Positions 1 to 11,338 of a DNA stretch of 64,000 bases are shown here, piece after piece (positions within the stretch are counted from its first letter, which is position 1; every line of letters begins with the position of its first letter). Origin of the DNA: Plutella xylostella (Eukaryota; Arthropoda; Insecta; Lepidoptera; Plutellidae); NCBI RefSeq assembly GCF_932276165.1, contig NC_063986.1:4662501-4726500 (forward strand), in the 5' to 3' direction. The position numbers and the translations under genes were made by a program. Below the pieces are notes generated by a model. The model was given only the letters and a program-made list of their open reading frames with translations, searched no databases and was not told the DNA's origin.

Positions 1-8
1 ATGACTCA

Positions 9-172
9 AGGGGTCATTCTGAACAACTTTTGTTCTACGAGATTTGCAAATTCGCGAAAAAAAATATTCGTTTTCCATGGTAAAAAGTCACATGTCCAAC
101 AAAGTTTCTATGAAAAAGGTTTTTTTTTGTTAATTTCCAAAACTCGTAGAGCAAAAGTTCAGAATGACCCCC
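9..172. mobile_element. Inverted-repeat MITE (GGGGTCATTCTGAAC family)
   Basis: Terminal inverted repeats are visible: the left end reads GGGGTCATTCTGAAC and the right end is its reverse complement preceded by an extra G. Both continue inward with a TTTTG(T/C)TCTACGAG match. The interior is AT-rich and has no coding capacity. An open frame starting at position 1 simply runs across the element. A target-site duplication cannot be fixed because only eight bases lie to its left. Confidence 0.6.
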
Positions 173-179
173 TGCCTTA

Positions 180-400
180 CTCCTTTTTACCCGACTGCCG
201 AAGGAGGAGGGTAATGTTTTTTGATTGTATGTATGTATATATGTATGTTTGTCTGTTTCTTTGTTCCCTCCTGTAGCCTAAACGGCTTGATAGATTTTGA
301 TGTATGAGGTATTGTTAGAAGCGTATTGATGGCGCGATGGCTATAGGCTATGTGACGTTCCATTAAAATGTACATAGCGCCCTCTTGAGGACATAACGTG
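180..400. repeat. Dispersed-repeat-like block with (TATG)n stretch
   Basis: The block begins TTACCCGACTGCCGAAGGAG, runs into an imperfect (TATG)n tract at about 225-248, and ends near a GCGCCCTCTTGAGG segment. I associate this style with lepidopteran dispersed repeats, but there is no second copy in the window, so the call is tentative. Short frames across it look like chance. Confidence 0.3.
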
Positions 401-861
401 ATGATCGAAAAAATAATAATTCAACTTTGCCGTGTAAGGCATCAAATGAAAGGACTTGATTTTCACATTACAAAAATATGCATATTGAAGGTATTTAAAT
501 AAAAACACCAAAATTATTGAAATAAAAAATGATCATGAACTACCTACCGACGTAAAATTTCATAAAATAAAAACAACTAAAAAGTTACAAATAAAAAAAT
601 ACAATTATAAAAAACTAAAAACCTGACTGTACGCTAAAAACATGAAAACGAGTCCCAATGTTAATGGAAAGTATCGCAGGCGGGGACCAACTTGACCGCC
701 ACTCAAGGCCGTTTTCTAAGTAACATTCAGCTAAATGGTGAACCCTCTGCTGGTATAATTTGTTTATATACCGCTTTTTCAATACCTGTAAGTACATTTT
801 TTGGCAGCATAATATTTTTACTTAATTTTAGGGTTTCGAACGTCAAAAGAAAAAAAGCAAC
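401..861. other. AT-rich stretch, nothing recognised
   Basis: A-rich sequence with short open frames on both strands (for example minus 615-797) that lack any recognisable domain or codon pattern. Confidence 0.4.
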
Positions 862-1030
862 CGTTATAGGATCTCTTTGTTGTCCGTCTGTCTGACTGAC
901 TGTCTGTCACCGCCCTTTTTCTCAGAAACGGGTAAAGATATCAAGCTTATATTTCGCATAGATGGGGAGTACCCCAAAAAAAATATTATGGTACTCCCTG
1001 TCCCACACAAGTAAATTGGGGCTTATATTT
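862..1030. repeat. Possible dispersed repeat (TCTG-rich, CTCAGAAACGGGTA core)
   Basis: A TCTGTCTGACTGACTGTCTG tract is followed by CTCAGAAACGGGTA and TATTTCGCATAGATGG. The composition resembles lepidopteran Helitron-type repeats but it is not the same family as the copies annotated below. No second copy is in the window. Confidence 0.25.
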
Positions 1031-3229
1031 TTTCCAGTTATTTTGATGTGTATCCTTTTTTTTTCTTTGTTGTTTTGTATAAGTATGTGTTTCTTTTCTT
1101 TAAATCTGTATTTTTTTTGTTGTTGCTGTCTATGTGTCGAAAAAATGTATCTTTATCTTCAAATCACGCCATCTATCGTTTGTTTTTTTTAGTAAACCCT
1201 TTAGTTTACCTTAGTAAACCCAGTAAACCTAACACATCCAGAGGAAAAACAAAATCTCTTTCTCTCTCTCTGAAAAACATACATAATAGCCCAAACTCGA
1301 TGCTTTTAGCTATTAACATCTTTGAAATAAAATTGAGCCACCACCGTGTTACTGCCCTCATCAGATCCTCACGAGACCATACCTCAACCAGCACCAAGAG
1401 ACTGTATTTTTGATCCCTAACCTAATGTTCGTGCGTATTGTCATCACTTAGATCCATTCGCTATATTCCTGCTCCTCATCAGACCTTTACGAGACTGTAA
1501 TATCACGAGAATATTGCACACTATCTAATTTAATTTAATGTATTGAATATACTGGAAGAATTATGCTTCCTCAATTTCAAATCAAATTATGTTGGTGTCA
1601 TAAAAGTTGAAAAAGTGCAATGACAACCAATGTGCAGTGATTTTGTATCTGTACACGATAAGATCGCGAGCTGTCAGTGCTGCCTAAACCGACGTGACCC
1701 TTCTTTGGAGGCCAGCGGCCAACTGAGTCAAACGTCACTTGTGTTTATGATTTTATAACACAGAAAGCCGCCATAGATATTTGTATGAAGATTTGAGGGA
1801 AAAAAATTGCTCAAGTTTGGGATTAATTTACACAAAATAAGTGTGTGTTTATTAAAAAACAAGGTATTTAGCGCCTAGTCCAAGCCTTTAACTTTATAAT
1901 ATGATAAAAATCATATGAAAATTCTTTATAATTACGACACAGTTGTTACAATACGGGAGTGTGATTGACTGGTTTTTCTTGATATTCTGAAATTAATTTA
2001 CAGTTATCCATAATCATTTACTTAAATTCGAATGATTCAGCACCTAGCTAGACTCTTCAACTACCTGTGTGATTTTTTTCAAGGCTGTAGAGCATCATTT
2101 ACTACATAATTCTATGACAATGCCAACCCTCGATTCCCTATTGCAGACCCTTAATTGCAACATATGAAACGCCCATATTGAGTTCAATCGCCATTTTGCT
2201 TTGTTATGAAAAGAAAATGTGAAGCTTTGATTCTAAGCACGAAGGCTTCATTTATAAATACTACGCCCGCCATCTTGAAAATAACCTTCTGTTTTTATTT
2301 CGTTTCTCTGCTGGTTGATTTTGTGACGCTGACGTCATAATGCTCTTCGACAAAATTCTACGGTTATTGCAGCATTATGTGGAAGTTTTCTAGAAAATTC
2401 CATTCACGTTGCTGCTTTTTAGAGATTTAAAATGTATGCCCGCCCTTAGGCCGTAAAATGCATTTTTATATGAGGTTCTTTGAAATATTGTTATGGTAAA
2501 AGTGGCCGTGCTAGAGTAGATTGGCTTCAGCCGTGAAAGCTTTTCGGGAATTAATATTTTATGAGGAAACGAATTCACAGTTGATGATTGCATCCCGAGT
2601 AAGTAGTACCTCATATAGCTACTTAAATAATGAAACTGATTTTACTGAATTTCCAAACTGGCATGTAGACATTTAACAAAATGGCCGATACCTGTAAGCC
2701 TTGTTAAAGCGTAGGTATACGACCTATGATGATGTAATTACTTACCAATACTTACAGGCTTTTGTTCTTTAGTACTAACCTAACTACTCCTATATATGTA
2801 AACACAAACATGATCACTACATACTTACTTGATGGTAGGTATAGTATGGTGCAAAGAAACCTGACCCCTCTCAGAGTGATAATGCTACCTGAGAAAGGTC
2901 AGCTTTATTTGCCGAGACTGTACATATAAATGGAATTCCGAAAGCGAAGATCTAACAAAAGGTATCCAAAAAACACTGCCAACTAAATTCAAAGCCCGCC
3001 TCTCTCCCAATGACTTGCACTTTGACGTCCATAATCGTCGTTGAAACTTGTTCACAAACCATTTCCTTCGTTGTAGCGATGAGAAAACCAATCTTACTAC
3101 AAAAGCGCGCGCCATTGGCTCACTGCGAGCTCACTAGCGCCATTACTGCGGTGGAAATGCAAAAACACATTATGATGTGTGTAGGGTGACCATTGTTCAC
3201 ACTTTTATGCTAAAAGTATTTTTTGTGTT
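1031..3229. other. Unannotated AT-rich sequence
   Basis: No coding region is recognised. It holds T-rich tracts near 1050-1190, a few degenerate AGTAAACC units at 1191-1232 and a short (CT)n near 1258-1270. A minus-strand frame of 76 codons (2885-3115) begins at an ATG by a GCGCGCCATTGGC segment, but shows no known motif. Confidence 0.4.
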
Positions 3230-3232
3230 TTA

Positions 3233-3372
3233 GGGCTGATTTTTCAATAGTCAGATAAGTGTTATCTGAGGAATAAAATTGTTGCTGTCACATCTAAATG
3301 TTTGTATTAGACAATGACAACAACAATTTTATTCTTCAGATAACACTTATCTGACCATTGAAATATCAGCCC
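3233..3372. mobile_element. Hairpin MITE, TTA target site (PIF/Harbinger-like)
   Basis: A 140-bp element is almost entirely two inverted arms of about 58 bp. The left end is GGGCTGATTTTTCAATAG and the right end is its near-perfect complement, CATTGAAATATCAGCCC. It is flanked on both sides by TTA (3230-3232 and 3373-3375). A 3-bp TWA duplication is typical of PIF/Harbinger transposons. It has no coding capacity, so movement would need a transposase from elsewhere. Confidence 0.75.
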
Positions 3373-3591
3373 TTAGTATGCTGTTTTTTTTTAAACCTGA
3401 GTACATAATGTTTATATGATTGATTATTTTTGAATCAGTACCGTCTCGTAGGTAACAGGACATTCAGCGACTGATACTAATCAGACTGAATTATTTCCTT
3501 ATTATTACCCTAGCCTAGCTCTAGTTTCATCACATAAACGCTATGAGCAAAAGTGCCGTAGTTAGATTTTTATGATACTTTTTATAGTAAA

Positions 3592-3814
3592 CTAGCTGTG
3601 CCCGCGAGCTTCGCTTCGCCTTAAAAAGTTTTCCCGTGGGAATTCCGGGATAAAAAGTAGCCTATGTTCTTTCTCAGGGTCTAGACCATATGTATACCAA
3701 ATTTCATTCAAATCCGTTCAGTAGTTTTGGCGTGAAAGAGTAACAGACAGACAGACAGACAGAAAGACAGACAGACACAGTTACTTTCACATTTATAATA
3801 TTAGTAGTAGTAGG
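3592..3814 (-). mobile_element. Non-autonomous Helitron, copy 1
   Basis: Read on the minus strand, it starts TCCTAC..., contains a (TCTG)n tract, the block GTTACTCTTTCACGCCAAAA and the block ATGAAATTTGGTATACA, and ends in a GC-rich imperfect hairpin followed by CTAG. The flanking bases on that strand are A and T, the classic Helitron insertion point. Seven related copies occur in this window. It has no ORF. Confidence 0.75.
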
Positions 3815-4400
3815 ATGTAGGTAACGTGAATTTCAGATAATGGTTCTTAAAAACTTTAATATTTACTCTCAAATCTTAGCAATATGACTGGAATTTTTTT
3901 TTCAATGTAGATCCCATTTTTATACGGATTTAAATATTTCATAAATGTTGCCACCCTACCCTTGAGTGAAAAGTTGGTGGTAGTTTCTGAGTCGCAACTA
4001 AATAATGGGGATGCGGGTGCAGTATTAAAGTAACGAGAATTAGGTTTCCGGGCTGAGCGAAGTATCTTGTTACTTTTGAAAACATCATATTTTTTACTAT
4101 AAGTTGTGACTGCTTTGCTACGATTTGTGTGTGATGATAAAAGCCACTTTTATTTCAACCAGAATCTCAAGAAGGTAGAAATAACAGAAAGTATACTTTG
4201 TGTGTGACTTTGGCATCAGATATAGTCAAGAGTGAAAATTATACCTAATCGCGGAATGTTCTGTTCATGAATGGAGGATATGAATTATAATAATACGAGT
4301 TACGATCATCTAGTCTCCTACGTGCTGGTCAATACTGCCAGAGAACTCTGAGTCAAACACGGAATACTCTAATGGAAACATGAACTTTCTGTTTATACAG
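3815..4400. other. No gene recognised
   Basis: AT-rich DNA without repeats shared in the window. Its last 15 bases (TTTCTGTTTATACAG) form a good splice-acceptor-like sequence just before the candidate exon at 4401. Confidence 0.4.
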
Positions 4401-4516
4401 TGGACGACATCCCACGCAACAATTCACAGTGCAAATATCGCTCTTACGGCGCATGCATTAAATACGGTCCGAAGTCTTACAAGTTCAAAATTTACACTTC
4501 GCGATTGTACAGCTAA
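4401..4516 (+). CDS. Candidate terminal exon, unknown protein
   Basis: I do not recognise this protein. A pyrimidine-rich acceptor ending in CAG at 4398-4400 precedes an open phase-2 frame of 37 codons ending in TAA at 4514-4516. The predicted peptide is basic, with two cysteines eight residues apart (CKYRSYGAC), and ends KFKIYTSRLYS. No upstream exon can be matched. On the other strand an unrelated 163-codon frame (4424-4915) overlaps it, so chance openness of this segment is a real alternative. Transcript evidence would decide. Confidence 0.22.
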
Positions 4517-6045
4517 CCACATGTTGAACGGGGAAGTTTCTTTGGCAAAATTTCTATTACATTCGAATGGAAGGAATAGAAGGAACGTTCTCGAGTGTAT
4601 TTTGGAAAACACGAACGCCACAATATCGCCGCGTGATTGAAACACTCGTGTTCGCAAATGGAAAACGGAACCGAGGTGCGGTTTCGTTTCTTTAATTCCA
4701 TATATTTTGTGTTGGATTCCTTGTACGGAGACTGCTGTTATGTGGCTGCTTTGTATTTGGATATTGAAAAGTTTCGTGTACCCCGAGGAAATAAGCTTAA
4801 GTCCACGAGTGTATATTTTTATTGAATTCGGAACACGCTTTAGAATAATATGTGTAGGCAAGAATGGGACACATTTTTGTTGCAGAAATAACCTGTCGAA
4901 TTCGTATACAGCCATGGCTGCACGCTTCGGCTGCTATTGCGTAATATCACAAAACCCGCTGCCAGGAGCCAGGACGCGTTACGTCATGTCAATTTTCTTT
5001 TGTTGACCCTCCATGAAAGGCTTTACGAGTGGGCACACTCCCGCAACGCAACATTCGTTCACATTACAGCGTGACACCTAAAACGACTAACTGCTCCTAC
5101 AGTCTACAAGCGCATGCTTTTAAATTAACCCTATTTATATTCTCGGGGCGGGCGTAAACATAACGCTCGAACAACTTTTATTATTTACACTGCGAACGCT
5201 TCTTTTTGAATTTCGAATGAATTCAAACAAGGAACCTTGGGAATTCTTTTTCTTGAAAGAGGTGCAAATAAGATTAGCTCGTGGCCGCTTTGTCTTTCGA
5301 TCGCCCTTTTCTCCTCATTTACGAAACATCGTGATCACCTCAGTCTTTTTATATCTCGTCGGAATGGTTGTTTGAATAAATAATTGATAGCTCATTAAGG
5401 TAGCTAGTTGTACATCAAATGCAGCTGCTAAACTAGCAGCAGAACAACAAACTCGCACTCCGCAATTATCTGGCAATGAATAAGGCGAGAATCCGCAAAC
5501 TACGACTTAATCCTGCAAATTTTACGGGTCCCCATATTCATATGTGAGTCGTACGTAACAGCTAAATAAGCTTTGCTTATTGGAACTGGTCCAAAGTTAG
5601 CTAGTTTCTCTAATTTAGAGGTGAACTCGTCGCGCGTATGTATGGGACCGGAGCCGAGTCTTGGCTGCCTTCCATTTACAAAGTTTTCAGGTTAGCAACG
5701 TTGTACACAAAATGGGGATGTTATTAATTATTCCGCGGCTAAACCAGTTATTCTGCATTTTAGATTAGTGCTCCAGCTTAAGCTCTTACAAATTGATGAC
5801 GTTCATTTAGTGCGCTAAGCCTAGATGACCTATTTGGACTAGCCGGCACAATTGATTCAGAATGGTTTGAATAACATCCTTTAAGCTGATTAGTAAGTTA
5901 ACTGTTCAATATAATCATAATTTACATGGTTAATTGCAAGCGTTGATGGCGGAATAAGGTGGCGTGATGGGTCTGGTGCCGTAGTCAACAACTAACTGAC
6001 TAGTTGACTGCTCTAACACAGCGAGAATTTTTTTAAACTTTGTAC
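4517..6045. other. No gene recognised; balanced composition at 4517-5010
   Basis: The segment to about 5010 is less AT-rich than its surroundings and carries overlapping open frames on both strands (for example plus 4707-5006 and minus 4424-4915) without known domains. The rest is ordinary AT-rich DNA. Confidence 0.35.
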
Positions 6046-6104
6046 AATTTTAAAGATAACCTATTCTAACTTTTGTAAAGTTAGAATAGGTTATCTTTAA
6101 AATT
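6046..6104. repeat. Perfect 28-bp palindrome with 3-nt spacer
   Basis: Arms at 6046-6073 and 6077-6104 are exact reverse complements separated by TGT. The core reads TTCTAACTTT-TGT-AAAGTTAGAA. There is no GC-rich terminal motif and no flanking duplication, so it may be a collapsed MITE or a hairpin-RNA-like structure. Confidence 0.85.
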
Positions 6105-6208
6105 CAAAATGAACGAAAAGGCAGCTTAATTAATTAAACCTTGCAGCAAATTTTTACTTCTGTAAATCTATGCGGGGTTTCGGTAGCTTGTCAATATTTT
6201 ATATTATT

Positions 6209-6259
6209 TGCTACGAAATTTCGTAGCACTGCATCTCTCCGTAGCCGTAGCGTAGTAAT
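6209..6259. repeat. CTACG/CGTAG-rich repeat fragment
   Basis: TGCTACGAAATTTCGTAGCA is itself a 20-bp palindrome and is followed by GTAGCCGTAGCGTAG. The same CTACG motif is denser at 42156-42257, suggesting a common repeat family. Confidence 0.45.
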
Positions 6260-7229
6260 GTGACTTAGCAAATTTTCACCTTTTGAGCATTCGGATTGGA
6301 CACTTGCGTATAAATACTAAAGTTGGTACTTTAGTAAAAATTTTAGATAGGGTTCTGTTCTGGCAGCGCTAATGTAGTATTCTCCACATTTCAGACATAT
6401 TAAATACACCTATTGAGTAAACACCGAGACCCAATTGTAACATTTGAAAGAGAAATTATTATTTATAATATTTTGTACGACTGATTCATATAAATGTACA
6501 TTCTTTTAATAAACATCACTTGCTATAAGCTATAACAATTCACCACTGCGAAAGCTCCCATAATACACAAGAAATGATGTCATACAAGCTCAACACGAAC
6601 TTCATAACACATTATTAGCACTTGCTCTCGCATTCCACTTGATATTACAAGGCCTACATATTGTCAGGCTTGTACGGTCAGCTGCTTCAGCGGCTCTACA
6701 GATTTGTGCCTTGTAAAACTAACAAACATTCAATGTTTGAATGATTGTAGTTTGTCAGTTTGATACAAAAGTGTATCGCTGCTTATGAAGCTCACTGTAG
6801 ATTAACGGTACCTACTTACTTATGTTCCAACCTATCAATACATATTTTGATAATAAGGGATAACGTTTTTCGTATATCCCTAATTATTGCCATTTATTAA
6901 TAACAAAAATTATTATTGTCTTTTTTAACTTTAATATTTTCTGCCTGACTGTCGTCAGACACACAGGGACAGATAAATTATTTAAACGTAAGCACCTCTT
7001 GGTGGCCACAGAGATTGTCTTAGTGGATAAAATGCACAAGATTTTTATGCAGTACCTACCAACATCACATGCCTTGTCTGTAGAGACACGGACCTTATGC
7101 TAATTGATGTTTATATCCGACATGGCACACAAAGTGAAATGACCTGGATGCATAAGTCACTCCTACGTGCGACCCACTCTAAGGATAAATAAATATAATT
7201 TAGTAGATAGGTTATTAATAATAATTAAA
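6260..7229. other. No gene recognised
   Basis: AT-rich DNA with no repeat shared in the window and no long open frame. Confidence 0.4.
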
Positions 7230-7285
7230 GATCGCATCCAGTGGCCTGCTTTGGGAGAGGCCTACGTCCAGCAGTGGACTGCTAA
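7230..7285 (+). mobile_element. RTE-type LINE 3' tail fragment
   Basis: The block TTTGGGAGAGGCCTACGTCC followed by AGCAGTGGACTGC matches the 3' ends of the longer RTE fragments at 22190-22216 and 58978-59010. It corresponds to the C-terminal LGEAYVQQW region of the LINE reverse transcriptase reading frame. Confidence 0.55.
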
Positions 7286-8117
7286 TACTGTGTCAGCCGT
7301 GTTTACACTTGTATAATTTATGTATCATAATTCTACCCGTGGAAATATCGTCCACATATTCTAAAACATATTATTATTGACTATCGATGATCATCAAAAT
7401 GAAATTACCTATTTCCTTTCAAAATTCCACCCATTATAGCGAAATAATCGGATTCTATTTAGTAACCAATATAATTGGTCTGGCCAGATCTAAAATAATG
7501 GAAATGCGTGAACAAAACAATGTATATAGCGATTAAACTTTGAAACGGTGGCGAACACACAGATACGTTACATTTCGACGACATGAAAGAACAATCAAAA
7601 TAAAGATAAAGAAGTTTTATTCTTTACTAGCTTCATTGAGAGTATTCTAGAGTATGAACTCTAGAAATGATTCTATCATAATGACAGGGTTTTAAACCGC
7701 CATTTTGTTCTTCTGACAATACAATGTGTAATCTTGCTTGTATCTACCTAGCAGTATAGAACCCATACTGAGACAGTAGTACGAGTATGAGACCAGATCA
7801 CACCCGACTGTCGGAGCGTGTGAACTAAATCTATCGGAACTAACCTCGGGCGCAGATATGCTTCAATAGTTCAATGCACATTGTATGTGCGTCCCTCAGT
7901 TGTATTTCTGTATCATTTAGTTCTGTTTGTTTGGGGTGAACATACTTGCGGTTCATCGACAAGTTTAGTTTCCTCGTGCAACCTTCCTATCGATCGATAC
8001 ATGTTTGTAAAATTGTGAATAGACAATTACTGACGCACGAATAAAAAATTTGGCTCCGTACGAATTAAATTATTGATTCATTTTATCTGTGAGTTTAGTA
8101 GTTATTGATATTTTAAA
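7286..8117. other. No gene recognised
   Basis: AT-rich DNA; no open frame or shared repeat is evident. Confidence 0.4.
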
Positions 8118-8320
8118 AAGAAAGAAAGAAACATTTATTTGACAAACTGAACAATAAAAACAGAAACAAAAAAGAAAAAGAATACTACAAAAAATATATA
8201 TGAAAAAAAAACCAGAAAATAATACAATACAAACAAACAAGGTTGCTGTCCAGAGCGTCAAAAAGGCACCAGCTCAGCGTGTGCTGTGGCCAGAGAGGCC
8301 ACAGCACAAACAAAAAGTGT
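8118..8320 (-). mobile_element. LINE 3' end with (TTTC)n tail
   Basis: On the minus strand a CA-rich 3' untranslated region leads to CAAATAAA, a polyadenylation signal, and then a (TTTC)n tail at 8118-8135. An 11-bp inverted repeat, GTGCTGTGGCC-AGAGA-GGCCACAGCAC, lies at 8281-8307. A similar AATAAA plus (TTTC)n tail is found at 33638-33690. No reverse transcriptase coding sequence remains. Confidence 0.5.
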
Positions 8321-8731
8321 AATTTGACTGTATCAAGAGTTAGGAGTAAGGAGCCACGATTTTGTAAGTATTGACCAAATTTAGTACTAATGAAGTACTT
8401 GTAAATCCTGCCCAACAAACAAGATAGACAGTACTCGTGTTTATTATTCAATCAATTTGATGTGCTCAGCAGAACAAGGCTGCAATCAACCAGAATGCAT
8501 CAGGGATTATGGAACTGCGGCGGCATAATTAATTTACAAAATCATCATAATAAATAAATAGCATTCGCGCCAGTTCATTGTGTTTCGTCGTGTTGGTAAG
8601 AAGAATTAAGTTGCATGAGTTTATCAATTGTTTTTAAAATTGATTAAAGTGCTGTAAAATTTATCAACGTCCTTAAAAAAGGTGATTGAATTTTGACATT
8701 ATTTGTACATAGGCGGAACATTTATTATATA
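8321..8731. other. No gene recognised
   Basis: AT-rich stretch between a LINE end and a Helitron; nothing supported. Confidence 0.4.
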
Positions 8732-8926
8732 CTAGCTGTTCCCGCGCGCTTCACTTCGCCTTAAAAAGTTTTCCCGTAGGAATTCCGGGATAAAAAGTAG
8801 CCTATGTTCTTTCCCAGGGTCTAGACCGTATGTATACGAAATTTCATTGAAATCCGTTCAGTATTTTTGGCGTGAAAGAGTAACAGACAGACACAGTTAC
8901 TTTCGCATTTATAATATTAGTTAGGA
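8732..8926 (-). mobile_element. Non-autonomous Helitron, copy 2
   Basis: The same blocks as the copy at 3592-3814, with a shortened (TCTG)n region. CTAG is at its left edge, preceded by A, and GGA is at its right edge, followed by T. On the minus strand this reads A|TCC...CTAG|T. Confidence 0.75.
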
Positions 8927-9757
8927 TAGAGGGTGTTATTAAAGTGGTAAGTATACTAATCCGTATTGCAACACCCTGTACATTGCGTAGATACAAGGCC
9001 TACAACTATCAGATAATAATATTCTTCTATTTAAACACAGAGCGTTAAGTGGTAAGTAAATAAAAATCAATATAGAGTGGATAACTTAATTCTGTAGGAT
9101 TCCTTTTTGACGGTTGAGTAAACTGTAATAAGGTCATACCGTACCATATCAAGGGATATAAAAGGGGTAGGGATCCAGAAAGGGATATTCATTACGTTCT
9201 ATATTTACGAACTAAATTGGCATCTAATATGCTCCGGTTTTATTGAAATAGAGACAGCTATTTATCTACTAGTGAACGCTGTTTTGCAGGTGGTTGCTAT
9301 GATAATGGTGTGGATACTTTTTGTTTTTGCTGGTGAAATTAACTAGGTATACTTTTAATACGAATAAACTCAATAAACTCACCTGATATTTAAAAAAAAG
9401 AAGTAAAGTTATCTTTGTTAGCTTCTAACTTCTTGTGAACTAGCAAACCGATAATGTTTGAATCAATGACAAAGCTATTTGTGTGTTAGACCACATACCA
9501 AAGTGTGCAGCTACTTTTTAACCTGACTATACTTCTATTACATTAACTCATGTAACCGTTTACCTAAACAGTAAAGCCCCATATTCAATTATTTTTGAAC
9601 TATCTCTTCGTTCACTAGGACGAGTTTACGACCCGGCTCTGCTCTGAACATAAAATGGACCCAACATTATTATATCCTTCACTTAACATTATGCTGAGTC
9701 GATAAGCTCCAACTGTCTATTTAGTTTGAAATGAGGCTTTCTGTTTTCTACTCTACA
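8927..9757. other. No gene recognised
   Basis: AT-rich. CAACACCCTGTA near 8980 resembles the outer end of insect DNA transposons that begin TACAGGGTG, but no matching partner end is clear. Confidence 0.35.
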
Positions 9758-9933
9758 TCCTGTTTATAACGTGAACGTTTATAAGTAGGTACGGATGGAT
9801 ACATAGATGTTTCACGGGCCAACGGCTGGACATTTTTAATAAATTTGGTATGTAATAAGCCAAAAATCGGGATTAACCACAATAACGATTAGAGAAAGCG
9901 AGAAAGCGACGCGAAGCTAACGGGAAAATCTAG
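9758..9933 (+). mobile_element. Degraded Helitron, copy 3
   Basis: Starts TCCTG after A, holds TTTCACGGGCC and AATAAATTTGGTATG in place of the conserved blocks, and ends GCGACGCGAAGC...CTAG before T. The order of blocks and the A|TC...CTAG|T edges match the intact copies, but divergence is high. Confidence 0.5.
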
Positions 9934-11236
9934 TTACTTAATTATAAAAACATGTACTAGGTGTTTATAAGAAGTCTTAATCAGGTAACTAAATTTTGGT
10001 TTCGCTTAAAAAAAACAGGAAGCAGGCTACTACAGACGTATCAAAAAGTCTAACTAAAAATATTTTTTGTTTCAGTTGCTTAACCCTTTGTACGTAAAAT
10101 AAGGGCTGAAGATTTACGTAAGGGTCCTATGCGACCCTTTTATCTTTACAGGGACAAGTGCCGTGTTACCATCGGCTTTGTTTTAAGTACGGCGATAAAT
10201 CTAAATATATATTTTATCGTTTTCGATACAACCGGTTGTCGGTCCAATTTATTGGCGTAATTTCAGTGTCAAGGGATCGGCGAGGTGGGTCCCGGTGGCC
10301 ACTTTTATTTGGGGCTTTGGGAGATTTGTGATGTTCCATTTTATTTTCGATTGGTACGACCACTACAATAATCCGGCAACTTTGGACTGTAATTTGTTTA
10401 TTTAAATAAGTTTTTTTTCGTAAATTGTATTTATGTATGGTATAGACTCTCAGTTACAATTATCTGTATAGTACGACAAACTTATCTGTTCCGGTGAGAG
10501 CTCACGTAAAGCGGCCCATTCACGTGACGCACCGCGAGCCGTACCAATCCGCGGACAAATCCGTCATCGCCCACACACTACACGAACCCCGAAATGCACT
10601 CCAGTCGATGTCTTGGACAAGGCTCAATAAAGTTGTGTACTCAATAATATAAGTTTGTGGTACTGTATTAGCATCAACGAGCGTTTTATATTTTGACACA
10701 TTTATAAAGCGTTTAACACAGCGCCAACATTTTTCATAATTGCGTCTAAGTTTTGATGGTGAGGTATATTACTTTTATTACCTGGTAAATGCCATAAAAT
10801 ATCAAATTTTAAATTTCTTAACCTGATAACGCTGTCTTATTTTACGGCAAATTCACCAATCAAAACCTCAAGATATTGGTAATGCTCTAAAATCTGATTT
10901 CAGGAGACAATGATAGCAGGAAAAATTTAGACTAGACTCCCCCCCCTTGCAGTCTTTTTCTCCGAGCCCAGCCAAACAGAACACAAGACAAAAGCCGTTC
11001 CAGACTAAAATAATCATAAAAAGTCGTATTTCATTGGCGCGAAGTCGTATAAACTTGGTGTAATAGCATCGGCTGTAGCTGAATTATTCAAACGGCTCTC
11101 AAAGGAGAGGTGGGAAGCAGCGGGGTGCGGGGAGAGGCAAAATTTTCATATTCCCATTAGGAAGTCCAATCGTTATTGTAAAGATTTGAATGAGCTGCTG
11201 TGTAAAAGTGAGAAGGTTTTTGCAACATATTCGCAG
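9934..11236. other. Unannotated; GC-richer patches near 10490-10620 and 11100-11140
   Basis: A C/G-rich patch at 10503-10620 has no open frame of note. A plus-strand frame without stops runs from about 11008 into the candidate exon at 11237. Confidence 0.35.
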
Positions 11237-11338
11237 GCATCAAGGCATCATCTACCGGCACCGTCCGCCACAAGTATGCTAAAGGAGAATGGACCGCCAG
11301 AGCAGCCATTGATGAAACATAATTATACTGACGTGTAG
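11237..11338 (+). CDS. Candidate C-terminal exon ending in a PDZ-ligand-like TDV
   Basis: An acceptor-like ATATTCGCAG at 11227-11236 is followed by 33 codons and a TAG stop at 11336-11338. The peptide is protein-like, rich in Pro, His, Ser and Ala, and ends MKHNYTDV. The last three residues fit the class I PDZ-binding pattern (S/T-x-V), as in the cytoplasmic tails of some channels and adhesion receptors. The frame is also open for about 77 codons upstream. No upstream exon or family could be identified, so this may be chance. Confidence 0.3.
   Translation, partial: ASRHHLPAPSATSMLKENGPPEQPLMKHNYTDV

Noticed and set aside
2885..3115. 76-codon minus frame starting ATGGCGCGC by a CCAATGG-like box
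   Set aside because: No domain, signal peptide or splice site could be identified; the GC patch alone is not enough.
4424..4915. 163-codon minus-strand open frame
   Set aside because: No recognisable domain or codon pattern, and other frames are open across the same bases. In 64 kb a chance frame of this size is plausible.
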